From NCBI GenBank assembly GCA_945859605.1, contig OX243815.1, forward strand, positions 44,176,237-44,240,236: DNA of 64,000 nt, read 5' to 3'. The first letter of the stretch is position 1. Each line of letters begins with the position of its first letter. The translations under genes were made by a program, and so were the position numbers. Below the pieces are notes generated by a model. That model did not search any database. It was given only the letters and a program-made list of their open reading frames with translations, and was not told where the DNA came from. This DNA is from Lumbricus rubellus (taxonomy: Eukaryota > Annelida > Clitellata > Crassiclitellata > Lumbricidae). Below, piece after piece: positions 42,395-53,330 of the stretch.

Positions 42395-43049
42395 ATGTTT
42401 ATGGCTAGACTATATCTCAAAGCATGGACTTCAGAAACATCTGCTCCACGAAACGACTTACAGCTGCTGAAAGGTCTTGACAGTCTACCGCAGTGCAAAC
42501 AAGCAGATGTAGCCATAAAGACTTTCAAGCACCATTTGCTATGGCCCTATGGGACACTTGAATGAATCACTTCTTGGTCTTGCCTTTTTTTAAACTGAAC
42601 TTTCTGTCATAGAAAAACCTGACTTGATTGCATTCATTAGTCTGGCGGGTGAAGAAGATCATCCATTTCGAGTCACAATAATAATTGACGAAAACTGTAT
42701 ACCTCTAAAAACAGCTTTTTCATTTTGTGTCACAAAACACAGAGAAGTTTTTGCGTCCATGGATATCCCACAAGATTTCCTCTTGCAAGATCCAAGCTTT
42801 TGGAACACCAATGAAGCATACATCACAGCAGAGTGCAGGATAAAAAAGAAGTTGAAGGTCATAAACGACGCAGTTGAAAAGGTTGTCGCATTAAAACAGA
42901 CGTTAATCAATTCCGCCATCATCACAAACCAAGAGGAGCAAAGCAAGATCTGCTTCAGGTGGTTGAAACTTGAAAGCAATTACCAGCGCTTTCAAGCGCC
43001 CAAAAAGGTTACTCAGTCAAAGACTCTGCAGCTAATAACATTTTATTAA
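42395..43049 (+). pseudogene. Decayed coding fragment of a dispersed, transposon-like protein family
   Basis: Frame 1 from 42395 reads a stretch with APRNDLQLLKGLDSLP and FKHHLLWPYG up to TGA at 42563. A second frame, after a frameshift and a TAA at 42591, continues SVIEKPDLIAF ... CVTKHREVFASMDIPQDFLL ... KKLKVINDAVEKVVAL ... NQEEQSKICF to 43047. From memory, the arrangement (AP-NDL, H-LW, then KKL-V-ND and EEQ) matches an uncharacterised protein family present in many copies in invertebrate genomes and usually regarded as transposon-derived. A frameshift plus a stop make it a pseudogene. The assignment rests on motif recall only. Confidence 0.45.
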
Positions 43050-43284
43050 ACACTGAAGCAACGAGGAACATTGCATGTGTATAATAATGTTATACAAAGC
43101 GGGTTATGTGATTCCATATTGTAGATTTTCACAACTTCACAGGTCTTGTGCAACCAATAAATGCTACATATTGTAGATTTTACATGATTGCTGCAAAACT
43201 CTATTGTGTTTCAATTTTATGGCTAAATGAACAAAGCTAAGGGGGTGAAACCTTACAAAACTGAAACTTTGTTCTTCATTGGCC
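43050..43284. other. No feature recognised
   Basis: Short AT-rich spacer. Confidence 0.4.
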
Positions 43285-43720
43285 CACTAATGCATACATA
43301 CATAGTTACATACATACACATACACATACACATACACATACATGCATACACATATAAATGCATACACAAACACATACATACCAATACACATATATACATT
43401 CACAAAACCATACATATATAGCCTACACCCACTTAAGCATGCATTTGTACATACACATACATACACAAAAGTCTTGCATACACATACAAACACACGCGCA
43501 TACACATACATGCACAAGCGCATACACAATTACACATACATCGCGAATACAAAGATACATCCATGCATGCATACGCACATGCACACTTATACATATACAC
43601 ACTCACACACACACACACACACACAAACACGTACACCCCATGCATGCACACGTGCACACGTACATACACTCGTGCGTATTATACACAATCATACACGCAT
43701 ACACACATAGCCTACATACA
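43285..43720. repeat. (CATA/CACA)n simple sequence
   Basis: Degenerate ACATACAC units, with (CA)n at 43600-43628. Confidence 0.92.
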
Positions 43721-44067
43721 AGCATATAGTTAGCCGATATGCAAGCGAATGTAAGTCTTCATTGGAATCTGAGACATCATGACGTGAAAAGACAGAGAGA
43801 CAAAATCTCTTAAGGTCCGCAGTGGCACAGACATGCGCAGTCACGCTCCACTGGTCAAACATCACAATAGTCCGACCACACAACTGACTGACCGTTCATT
43901 GAGTCGTCCGACAATCTGGCGGCATCGAACAACTGACCACTGTCCACTCTCACCGAACCTCGAATTGACAGCAGCAGCTGCACTGGCTTCCAATCCTTCG
44001 GACCTGTCAGTCGGTGCTTGAACTGTAATTATTTGCACGAATGACAATGTCAATTGTTACAAAATAC
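43721..44067. other. No feature recognised
   Basis: No supported gene or repeat. Confidence 0.4.
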
Positions 44068-44075
44068 CCCAAATT

Positions 44076-44249
44076 CATGGGCGGAGTTTGGCTTCCGTTT
44101 TTGGAAGGAGGGGCCGGAGGGCTAACCCCGAGTCTGGGCCTTATGGGAGGGCTATCCCCGAAAAATATACCATTTTCATGGTTAAAAAGTTGAATCTGGG
44201 CCTTCTTGGAGGGGTTTAGCCCCCTAACGCCTGATAAACTCCGCCCATG
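44076..44249. mobile_element. MITE with CATGGGCGGAGTTT ends and perfect 8-bp duplication
   Basis: CATGGGCGGAGTTT (left) and AAACTCCGCCCATG (right) are perfect 14-bp TIRs. CCCAAATT flanks both sides (44068-44075 and 44250-44257). An 8-bp duplication fits hAT or P-type superfamilies; the CATG start leaves the choice open. The interior has two related GGAGGG-CTA-CCCCGA segments. Confidence 0.93.
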
Positions 44250-44257
44250 CCCAAATT

Positions 44258-45613
44258 ACACCATCGTTGTATACCCAAGGCCTTTTCATTTCCCCCAGTC
44301 TAACTTTGGATGTTGGAGTCGTCATATACTCACCGCCGGCTTCTCACATGTTTCTGCTCTACAAGTCTGCGGGAGCTCTTCGTCATAATTGTGACACATT
44401 GTTACGCCAGAAGTGAGATGGGGTCTGACAAACCCCAACACATATTTTTATTTTCAAGTCGCGATATCAAATGGAAAACATTAATTTGAGTTAAACTATT
44501 CTTCTATGATAGATTATCAACTAAACAGGCGATTATCACGAACACATATCTGTTTTCAATCCTTATTAGATGGCCAGAAGGTGAACCCATCAATTGTGTA
44601 CTTTGCCCGTGTAAGTTCGGTTTGTATACGAAAAATCGCAATTTCCTTCAAATATACATTAAAATTTAACAAAACTGTTCGTTCAAAATTTCAGAAATTT
44701 TGGTAAAGTGTTCGTATTTCATATTCACAAAGGTAGGAAAAAATAATCCAAACTGGTTTGACGTTTTCAACCAAAAAATTAAAGTAGAATACCTCTGGGG
44801 TGTGACACACCCGACCTCACCTCCAACGGGTTAATATATTCATGAATAGGTGCATCCCTGTGAAGGTAGCCTACTTACTTATTCTTATGTAGACGCGTAC
44901 ATCCGTATAGCTTTACAGGATCTATGCAGCGTAAAATAGTTCGCGCGTGGTAGGAATCACTCCGGTGGTTAAAATCAATTTCGGAAGATCGAGAGAAAGG
45001 GATTGTCTCCCAATTTCATCGATAATCGTCGGAATGACTGGTACATCGATCAAATTCACTGATTGAATATTTTATGATCATAATTAATCTTGCTGTAGCC
45101 GAGATCAACCGCTAGATGGCTCGATTTGTGACGTCGTTCTACATTGGGACCCTCTTCCAAAGAATGCAGATATATAGTCTATGCCTGACGCGCACATTCG
45201 ACGACAAAATTAATATTCATTACGATAAAACAGCGTAGTGTATGCATACATTGTATAGGATATGGAATTTGGAAGAATTGTTGTAGCGCCGAATGCAGAT
45301 ATAATGCTCACATTTGAGCATCAATAATAATTATTTTTGTTAACAAATATTCATTACGATACGAACAACGTAGGCCTATATTGTATGCGCGTGGTATTTG
45401 AAGAATTGCTCTAGCGCCTTTTAGGATGTCATTGGAATTTATAGGGAACATTTTCTGAGTGCTTTGCAATTGTTTTCGCAAAACATTTTGCGTTAAGGAT
45501 GACTTAGGATGTACATTGTCATGTTCGTGTAATTTATTACAAGTATAGTTTACAACTTTACATTGTGAAAAATGTTGGCCTAAATAATACAGTCAACACT
45601 GCGATATATCAAT
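44258..45613. other. No gene recognised; CTCF-like motif at 45109
   Basis: CCGCTAGATGGCTC (45109-45122) fits 12 of 14 positions of the CTCF core. Two scraps GAAGAATTG-T-TAGCGCC (about 45274 and 45402) resemble decayed retroposon tails. Confidence 0.3.
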
Positions 45614-45760
45614 GTGCGGTGGGTACCAGAGTACATTAGGGAGCTTTGCGTTCCCGTCTCCAGCCAGCCAGGTTGTCGATCCTTGCGCCCGGCGACCCGC
45701 GGGGACTTGATGGTTCCGCGCTTTCGTACATCGATGCGGGTCCACATCTCATGCATTGTA
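45614..45760 (+). mobile_element. LINE C-terminal fragment
   Basis: The frame reads WVPEYIRELCVPVSSQPG then LRPATRGDLMVPRFRT, matching the P-YI-ELC-PV...LRSA--GDL-VPR signature near the end of CR1/L2-type LINE ORF2. Homology seems lost downstream. Confidence 0.65.
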
Positions 45761-46199
45761 TCTTCCTATGCTGAAACAGTCTTCCGCTATCAATTCACAA
45801 CATTGCATCGCACGTTGCTCAGGTAACACTCCCAAAATCTTTAATGTTAGAGTTTTATTGTTAAGCTTTTTATCCGACAACGATATTATGTAGGCTATGC
45901 TTATTGGTATTCTTGTGTTTGCATTTATATTAAGCCTCAAAGCAGGGACCTCGCCATGCAAAAGTTGGGTGTTTATATTTGGGGAGTGGTTTTATATTTG
46001 GGGAGGGGTGGGGTGTGCTTCCAATTAACATGGTTGCAAAATATACATAAATACTTTGACAAAATCGAACGTTATTTATTTCGCGAACCCGCAGTCCATG
46101 TTTCGAAGGTAGCCTAAATGTAACAATGGACAATGCAGTTTTAATTTACTTTAAGATTGCTTGCCTCACGTATACAAAGGCCACAGGACGAGTCTTTAA

Positions 46200-46465
46200 A
46201 TGGTATGGCCTATCGTAATACTTTTATAGTTTCTCACACTATAGAACAGCTATGGCACAGTCCCTGTCCTTTATCTGAATTTGTCCTCTCTTTGAAATGC
46301 AATGCCCCCCATCTACTCTATCTCAAATCCTATCTGCATGGTAACAATTCTTCCTCATTTTCTTTTCTCAAAACCTATTTTTTTTCTCTCATGGCCTTGC
46401 GCAATGGAAGTGCCTCTGAACGGTTCAACCTACTAGAGGCGGTATATAAATATTTTAATACAATA
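46200..46465 (+). mobile_element. L2-like LINE 3' end, sense orientation
   Basis: The frame ends FSFLKTYFFSLMALRNGSASERFNLLEAVYK and runs into AGTGCCTCTGAACGG...AGGCGGTATATAAATA, the shared LINE 3' tail read on the plus strand. This is the only sense-oriented copy noticed. The body upstream is decayed. Confidence 0.7.
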
Positions 46466-47130
46466 AAAAATACATTGCCTTCCTATAATAATAGCCTAAT
46501 AGACTGTTGTGTTCTTCTGATATATAATACTGGCATGCAGTTTGCTGGAATCTGGATTGAAGACAAATTGTCGGGTGTCGTGCATTTCGCCTGACCTGCT
46601 CCTGGTAATTGCAATCGTGCATATAGCGCTATATAAAGGCTCGATTTGCCAACTCGCTCTACCCTGGTTTAAATCACTGCTCAAGACGAACTGCAGTTCT
46701 GCTCTGGTCTTTGCATGACCCCGTGCTGACCCCAAGCGACCGTAAATTCGCGCCCTTGATTCGAATTTACCGACCTTGCACACGCTATGATAAGTTATGT
46801 GATAAGTGCTTAGGATGGATGTTGGCCAGTGCCATGATATAGGAGGGAGGGGAAAGTGGGCTGGAGTGTCGTGGCCACACATGGACAGCGTGGAATGTGG
46901 AACTGCGGTGGAATTGAAGGGAGGAAAGCAGAAGAAGGACCTGGAAATATTGGGATAGGACTGGATGACGGATAAGGAAAACAGACGACGACGATTATAT
47001 ATAAAGAAATATTGTAGGAAAAGAAAGAAAATCGAGAAGGAAATAAATGGATTTGTTCACACTGTCTCATGAGAAAATTTATGTCTTATCCGGGTTCAAA
47101 CATGCTCGTGTGTGTATATCTGTTTTTATT
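46466..47130. other. No gene recognised
   Basis: AGCGCTATATAAAGGC near 46624 again resembles the retroposon terminus. No coding support. Confidence 0.35.
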
Positions 47131-47138
47131 CATGTATC

Positions 47139-47301
47139 ATGTATGTATGTATGTATGTATGTATGTATGTATGTATGTATGTATGTATGTATGTATGTAT
47201 GTATGTATGTATGTATGTATGTATGTATGTATGTATGTATGTATGTATGTATGTATGTATGTATGTATGTATGTATGTATGTATGTATGTATGTATGTAT
47301 G

Positions 47302-47332
<31 letters not shown>

Positions 47333-47396
47333 GTATGTATGTATGTATGTATGTAAGTATGTATGTATGTATGTATGTATGTATGTATCTATATAT
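47139..47396. repeat. (GTAT)n microsatellite
   Basis: About 50 nearly perfect GTAT units followed by GTAC/GTGT variants to 47500. Met-Tyr-Val-Cys frames are artefacts. Confidence 0.97.
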
Positions 47397-47500
47397 TTAT
47401 GTATGTATGTACGTATGTACTTATGTACATGTGTACCTGTGTACGTGTGTAGCCTACGTGTGTACCTGTGTACGTGTGTATGTGTGTATGTGTTTATGTA

Positions 47501-47964
47501 TCTATGTGTATTTATATATGAATGCAGAATTAGTTAGCTGCATGCATTGGTATACAATATAATTATGTATGCATAAAAGCATCCGAGGAAAAGCACTCGG
47601 CATATTTAACAATAATTATAATTTATGACATTCGATTTATTGTCATTTTCCCTGGGTTTATAAACGATACACGTGAGACTGTAATAGAGTATGATATATT
47701 TTGGATATAAATATGAATAATTGTTACTATAGTACATCAGATATAATGAGTAGAATGCATCGTCGGTATATTATAATTATACTGTCATTAGGATATCATA
47801 TCATGACATAGCCACTCGTGACCATCACACTCAAAGGCAGACTATGATGGCGCAGTTATAATATCCTGCACGGAGTGTAGCCTACGCAATCCTCTACTGA
47901 GAGTCTGAGAATGAAGCCAGCGTAGATGGTACCGTGTATGTTTAGCTTAGTTTTTCTCACATTT
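47501..47964. other. No feature recognised
   Basis: AT-rich, non-coding. Confidence 0.4.
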
Positions 47965-48167
47965 GCTATAGCGCAACTTCAAGCTCCCTACTCAGCTCCC
48001 GACTACAGCGCGGACACTGCACAGGAATTTCACGCCAAAGCGCAAGAGCAATTGCAAGTGAAGGACTTGCTGAAGGTCCCTACTCGGCCGGCGACTTGAG
48101 GTGGATTCAAATCTGGAACCCTACGTCTCCAAGGCAACGAACCCATCACTACACCACCGCACCCCGC
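47965..48167 (-). mobile_element. CORE-like tRNA-derived SINE
   Basis: Same architecture as 13884-14087: head with A box (GGTGGTGTAGTGATGGG on the minus strand), decayed B box, core GACCTTCAGCAAGTCCTT and LINE-like tail. The tail has lost the AGAGGCG block. Confidence 0.75.
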
Positions 48168-48272
48168 AAATGCTGCTAGAAACACGACGAAAATTCTTCT
48201 CAGAGGTCTCTCTCAAAACCGCTATTCAGTTTACTATCAAGAGGCCACATTCAATCATTCCAGACATTGTTT

Positions 48273-48490
48273 GTATGTGCACTTGTTATAGCGCCCCTTC
48301 AAGCTCTCCCTACTCAGAGGCGCTCCCGATGCAAAGCGGAGCGGACACTGCATTGGAGTTTCACGCCGAAGCGCTGAGCAATTGTGAGTGAAGGACTTGC
48401 CCAAGGTCCTTACGCGGCGAGGTGGATTCGAACCTCGAACCTTCCGGCTAGAAGGCAACGACGCCACTACTACACCACCGCGCCCCACGA
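48273..48490 (-). mobile_element. CORE-like SINE with target duplication
   Basis: A full-length copy. On the minus strand there is a head with TGGTGTAGTAGTGG and GGTTCGAATCC, core GACCTTGGGCAAGTCCTT, tail GGGAGCGCCTCTGAGTAGGG...GAAGGGGCGCTATAA and terminal CAAGTGCACATAC. ACATTGTTT occurs at 48264-48272 and 48491-48499, a 9-bp target duplication. Confidence 0.88.
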
Positions 48491-48980
48491 ACATTGTTTC
48501 GGATATACACTGCAGCGCTTGAATGTGACTCTTTTCCATCGAAACTGTTTAATATCAGACTGCGGGGAGGATAGCAGTCGAAGTAGCATCGTGGTGTATA
48601 TAAATTATATAGATTTCAATTACATCGCACCTGGGTCCTAACCCGGACCGCAGTTGTACCACTCTCTCCACTTAACCTCGAGTTCACAGCGCATCTGCGA
48701 GTGACTCCCTGAAAAAGCGCCGCTGACTGAATGAACAGATGCGCAGCAACATGGTTAACTCTATTGGTAGCAGTCTCGCGATGTCACCAATGACTTTTTT
48801 CCGTGTTAGGAATCAAACCACCCTGCATGGACAAGTTGCTCGCATGTTTTGTCTGTGAAGAAAATAAATTTGTATGCACCCGTGTAAGAGAAAAATAGCA
48901 GAGGAGTGGACCGCTGAGGGTGAGCCCGAGAACCGGCCAATCATGGTATACGGAGTGTAGCTTATAAGCGACTACTTTTG
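48491..48980. other. No gene recognised
   Basis: Spacer between SINE copies, no motif recognised. Confidence 0.4.
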
Positions 48981-49007
48981 CTTGTTTGTTTGTTTGTTTG
49001 TTTGTTT
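48981..49007. repeat. (GTTT)n, the 3' tail of a SINE
   Basis: Six GTTT units directly at the 3' end of the minus-strand SINE (AAAC on its sense strand). Confidence 0.9.
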
Positions 49008-49178
49008 GTACGTGCACTTGTTGTAGCGCCCCTTCAAGCTCTCTCGCTACTCAGAGGCGCTCCCGAATGTAGAGCGGACACTGCATCGGAGTTTCACGCC
49101 GAACCGCTGAGCAATTGTGAGTGAAGGACTTGCCCAAGGTCCTTACGCGGCGAGGTAGATTCGAACCTCGAACCTTCC
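49008..49178 (-). mobile_element. 5'-truncated CORE-like SINE
   Basis: Matches 48273-48490 from the tail through the core to the B-box (GGTTCGAATCTACC on the minus strand). The tRNA-like 5' end is missing beyond 49178, as expected from incomplete reverse transcription. Confidence 0.85.
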
Positions 49179-49560
49179 ATGTGTTTGCATGAAGGTATTT
49201 CTCAAGCTCTTGCTAAAAATACAGCTGTGACCATTGTTTTTTGTTTTTCTCCTCCTCGTTGCAGAAATATCTTCGTGCACCCGTGCCAAGATTAGGAAAC
49301 TCTTTGCATGAAGTGTAGGTGATCTTAGTTTATGTATGCGATTGTGTCTAGCCACTTCTCTCTATCTCACCGACTCAAATTTGCTGATCAAGGTTTTATG
49401 GTTGAGTGTCTGTGGAGTTGAGGCATTGTCAGAAAAGAAATCTTTGCCGCCGTCGTGGGATTTTAACCCCTTTATGTCGATTCACATCATCCAGAAAACT
49501 GGCCAATAGACTGTTGCTAACCGTAGTTTTTGAACCGGCTTTTTTCCGATGAAAATTGGT
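49179..49560. other. No feature recognised
   Basis: No supported gene or repeat. Confidence 0.4.
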
Positions 49561-49564
49561 CCAT

Positions 49565-49642
49565 AAAGCAAAGCAATCGGAAACAAAGGAATCGGAAACA
49601 AAGGAATCGGAAACAAAGGAATCGGAAACAAAGGAATCGGTC
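49565..49642. repeat. 15-bp minisatellite (AATCGGAAACAAAGG)
   Basis: Five tandem copies, nearly identical. Confidence 0.93.
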
Positions 49643-50108
49643 TTTTTGTCTGATTGAAAAAGATTCTTTCTTCCATTCAGCTGTTGCTTTTTTCAGCAGC
49701 AGCAACAACAACCCTTTCCCGCTAAAGCCATTTCGTTCAAATGACCCCCCTTTCTTCTGCCGCCATAATATGCCTCTGTTTGTCCAATCGTACGTCCGCG
49801 TATCTGCTTCTTCACCTCATTCTATTCTTGTAAATAAACCGGTTTCAGCGACTTAGCTTTTTGGACTAAGTAGAAATCTTCGAGTAACGATCGCATTTCG
49901 CTTAATCGCATGGCTGCCTATAATTGTCCCTCTGTTCGCCCGTCTATCTCTTTTACAACTGTACATGTATATGCCCGTCCGTCTGTCTCTGTCTCTGTCT
50001 TTGTCTCTGTCTGTTAGTTTTTATACTTCCAAACATTCGTTCGTTCTTCTTCCCGTCTTACCATAATAATGGGGTAAGTATAAAGGTTGATAAGTAACGT
50101 GGGTATTT
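49643..50108. other. No gene; short TCTGTC run near 49985
   Basis: No coding support. Confidence 0.4.
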
Positions 50109-50109
50109 A

Positions 50110-50538
50110 CCTTTAAGTACCGTTGGTCTCCACTCTTATATAGCGTGGATGTCAGACTTTAAGAACCGTGGGTCTCAGCCTTTAAGTACCGAGGATCTCA
50201 ACCTTTAAACACCGTGTGTCTCAACCCTTAAGTACCGTGGGTCTCAGTCTTCAAGTACCGTGGGTCTCAGCCTTTAAGTACCATTGGTCCCAACCTTCAA
50301 GTACCGTGGATCCCAACCTTAAGTACCGAGTGTCTTAACCTTTAAATACCGTGGGTCTCAACTTTTAAGTACCGTGGGTCTCAACCCTTAAGTACCGTGG
50401 GTCTCAGCCTTCAAGTACCGTGGGTCTCAGCCTTCAAGTACTGTGGGTCTCAACCCTTAAGTACCGTGGGTCTCAGCCTTTAAGTACCGTGGGTCTCAGC
50501 CTTCAAGTACCGTGGGTCTCAACCTTTAAGTACCGAGC
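50110..50538. repeat. 23-bp minisatellite, about 18 copies
   Basis: Unit TACCGTGGGTCTCAACCTTT plus AAG, period 23 (for example 50233 and 50256), with 5-20% divergence between units. CAACC and CAGCC variants alternate irregularly. Frames through it are artefacts. Confidence 0.95.
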
Positions 50539-50539
50539 G

Positions 50540-51010
50540 TCGAACTGCGGCGTCTGTGGCTGTCAGCGTAAAATCCCTTTTATCTGCGCCTCTTGGACAA
50601 TCACTCAAAACGTGTTCATTGTCTCCAGGGACAGAAGACCCCGCCCATTATTACGCCACTCACTCCACACCCTCACCCCGTTCTCCCCCAACCCAACCCC
50701 CACCCTCCATCCGTCGGCCAAGGCGGCGCGCAACGACCAAACGCTGGCGCACACCGCCAGGCCACACGCACTGGCGACGGCGACTGAGTCAACGGCGCAC
50801 ACCACCAAGGCACATGCGCCAACGACCCAGTCGCCGCTGCTTCAAAGCCTCGTCTTCAGTCGACGCGAACGGTCGACGGCGATTGCGCATTGCAATCGGC
50901 GCACACCTCCAGCGCCGCCGCCGCCGCCGCATCGACATCGGGCGATTCTAGGACCGGTCAGTGGCGCACGCCTCTTTCGTCATCGGCGACGACGCTAATC
51001 GGACCAGAAG
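50540..51010. other. CpG-rich sequence, no gene recognised
   Basis: Much richer in CG than the rest of the window. Arg/Pro/Thr-rich frames on both strands lack known motifs. May be a promoter-proximal or first-exon region. Confidence 0.35.
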
Positions 51011-51163
51011 CCGGAAGTCGTTTCTTTCCACTTCCGGAAATCTCGGTCATCTACGCGTATCACTTCCGGTTTTGTGTCGTCACAAATCTACGTGTGAAAT
51101 CTCGTGGAAAACTCTCGCGAGAAGACGCTGAAGTCTTGCTGCAAATCGACTGGCGACTTCCGG
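51011..51163. promoter_or_regulatory. Candidate TATA-less promoter: four ETS-like sites and TCTCGCGAGA
   Basis: CCGGAAG (51011-51017) and CTTCCGG at 51031-51037, 51063-51069 and 51157-51163, with the palindrome TCTCGCGAGA at 51113-51122. Clustered CCGGAAG plus TCTCGCGAGA is typical of housekeeping CpG-island promoters in vertebrates; use in this organism is inferred. The gene it would drive is not identified. Confidence 0.4.
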
Positions 51164-52256
51164 TCTACAACTGCGCTTGCATACGTCACATCCGTTCCAT
51201 ATTTGTTCTGGTCAGACTTGTTGTTGTCCAGGTTCGCTTCTTACTTTCGGTCCAATATCCGGGCACTCCATTTCAGACCAACTTGTGGTCTAACTTTCGG
51301 TTCTAGACTCACTGATTCCAGATATCATCTGGTCCTCTTTTTCCAGTTTCGTTGGCGGTCTTACCATCATCTCATCTGAGGAGGAATCGGGGATTTGCTG
51401 AATCCGTTCGCAGCTTTAATCCCTCCTTCTTCTCCTCATCCAACTTCAACTGGATCTGGTTTAGTACGATTCCTGTTCCGTCGTTTGGTGGACGCGCAAA
51501 GCGAACCAGAACGGACCTAATGATTTGGACATTCCGTCGAGTGCGACGTCGTCTGCTCGCCAGAGCGGGAAACGAACCCTTTCCTCTCCGCTCCCAAGTC
51601 GCTCATTCGTCTCTGCGTCCCAGTCCCGCCCCTCGGCGAATATCGGACATACCCCCTTCCTTCCCTCCTTCCATTCCTGCCTCCCTCCCTCCCTCCAAAA
51701 ACACCAGATCATCGCCCTCCATTCTGCCCTTGATGGAAGCCAGCAGTCACTTTTTCTTCTATCGTTAGAATTCTATGCGCTGACTGTCTGCGCGCGCCGT
51801 TTATGCGGTTAGATTTCTATGCGCGTGTCGTGTACGAACGTTGAAAGTCATCGTCGTCGTTGTCGTACACTACCGCCATCTGGTGCTGAGTGAGCGTCTA
51901 CTTGAGCGTCACTTTCTGTCGGTAGAGGGATGTTGTTGACGTCATCGAAAGTGCCATCTGGACAGCGTTTTCGGCGGATGACTCTTTCTTCGTCGCATAT
52001 ATAGTCCGTGAGTATTATATAGATATATATATAATTTTATAAATATATATATATATATATTTGTATATCGTGGGAATCGGTTTGTTTGTGGATAAGATGT
52101 GGGATTATTGGATGGGATGGATAGAGTTGCGGTTCACTTGTAAAGACGACCAGAGTTTAAGTCCACTAAGTAGTTGTGTATGTCTCGTGGTATTTCATTG
52201 CATAGATCTTCAAAGTCTGGATGAATGTGTGTATGTGTGTAATACTGTGTATGTAT
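51164..52256. other. No gene firmly supported; CTCF-like motif at 51873
   Basis: CCGCCATCTGGTGC (51873-51886) fits 13 of 14 positions of the CTCF core. (AT)n near 52020-52063. Frames at 51350-51810 are Ser/Pro-rich without motifs. Confidence 0.3.
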
Positions 52257-52687
52257 GTATTCTATTCTATTCTATTCTATTCTATTCTATTTTTGGATTT
52301 ATAAAGTGCCTCTCACAGTACAAACTAATCAGAGGCGCTCCCAGTGCGAAGAACTCCTGGAAAAAGAAAAGTCTTGAGACATCTGGCAGAAAAGGTAAAG
52401 CCTCCAGATAAAATTTGAGCACGAATAATAGTAGGAAGGCCATTCCACAGTAAAGGGCAGACAGAGGCAAAGGCGCGGTGTTGGGCTGTGGCAGTCCGAG
52501 ATCGTGGAACAAGAAGATCATGACGATCTAAAGAGCGGAGAGGACGACCAACGGTAGCTGAGAAATGCTTCCTAATGAGACCACAAAGGTAGCGAGGCGC
52601 TAGACCCAAAAACATCTTATAGGTGAGAAAAAGAATTTTATATTGAATCCGGGCAGTCAGAGGAAGCCAGTGAAGGTGTTCAGTCAT
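52257..52687 (-). mobile_element. L2-like LINE 3' end, longest copy here
   Basis: On the minus strand a 120-codon open end: EHLHWLPLTARIQYKILFL, then LRSLDRHDLLVPRSRT, PLLWNGLPTIIR and LKTFLF. These are the canonical C-terminal motifs of L2/CR1-type LINEs. The tail with AGCGCC-like stem and a (GAATA)n run follow on the left. It is 5'-truncated exactly where the (GTAT)n array starts. Confidence 0.9.
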
Positions 52688-52689
52688 GA

Positions 52690-52961
52690 AAGCCGTATGT
52701 ATGCATGTATGTATGTATGTATGTATGTATGTATGTATGTATGTATGTATGTATGTATGTATGTATGTATGTATGTATGTATGTATGTATGTATGTATGT
52801 ATGTATGTATGTATGTATGTATGTATGTACATGTATGTATGTATGTATGTATGTATGTATGTATGTATGTATGTATGTATGTATGTATGTATGTATGTAT
52901 GTATGTATGTATGTATGTATGTATGTATGTATGTATGTATGTATGTATGTATGTATGTATG

Positions 52962-52993
<32 letters not shown>

Positions 52994-53049
52994 TGTATGT
53001 ATGTATGTATGTATGTATGTATGTATGTATGTATGTATGTATATATGTA

Positions 53050-53085
<36 letters not shown>

Positions 53086-53103
53086 TGTATGTATGTATGT
53101 ATG

Positions 53104-53134
<31 letters not shown>

Positions 53135-53155
53135 GTATGTATGTATGTATGTATG

Positions 53156-53189
<34 letters not shown>

Positions 53190-53330
53190 TGTATGTATGT
53201 ATGTATGTATGTATGTATGTATGTATGTATGTATGTATGTATGTATGTATGTATGTATGTATGTATGTATGTACATGTATGTATGTATTTATGTATTTAT
53301 GTATTTATGTACATGTATGTATGTAAAAAT
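52690..53330. repeat. 640-bp (GTAT)n microsatellite
   Basis: About 155 units of GTAT with rare ACAT, ATAT and AAGT variants at 52827, 52964, 53041 and 53133, which mark duplicated sub-blocks. Frames on both strands (Met-Tyr-Val-Cys, Ile-His-Thr-Tyr) are artefacts. Confidence 0.98.

Noticed and set aside
48273..48490. Possible tRNA genes because of GGTTCGAATCC boxes
   Set aside because: No cloverleaf; the box belongs to the tRNA-derived head of SINEs (also at 13884 and 49008).
50110..50538. Possible CRISPR array (regular 23-bp repeats)
   Set aside because: Units are contiguous with no unique spacers and the window is eukaryotic; it is a minisatellite.
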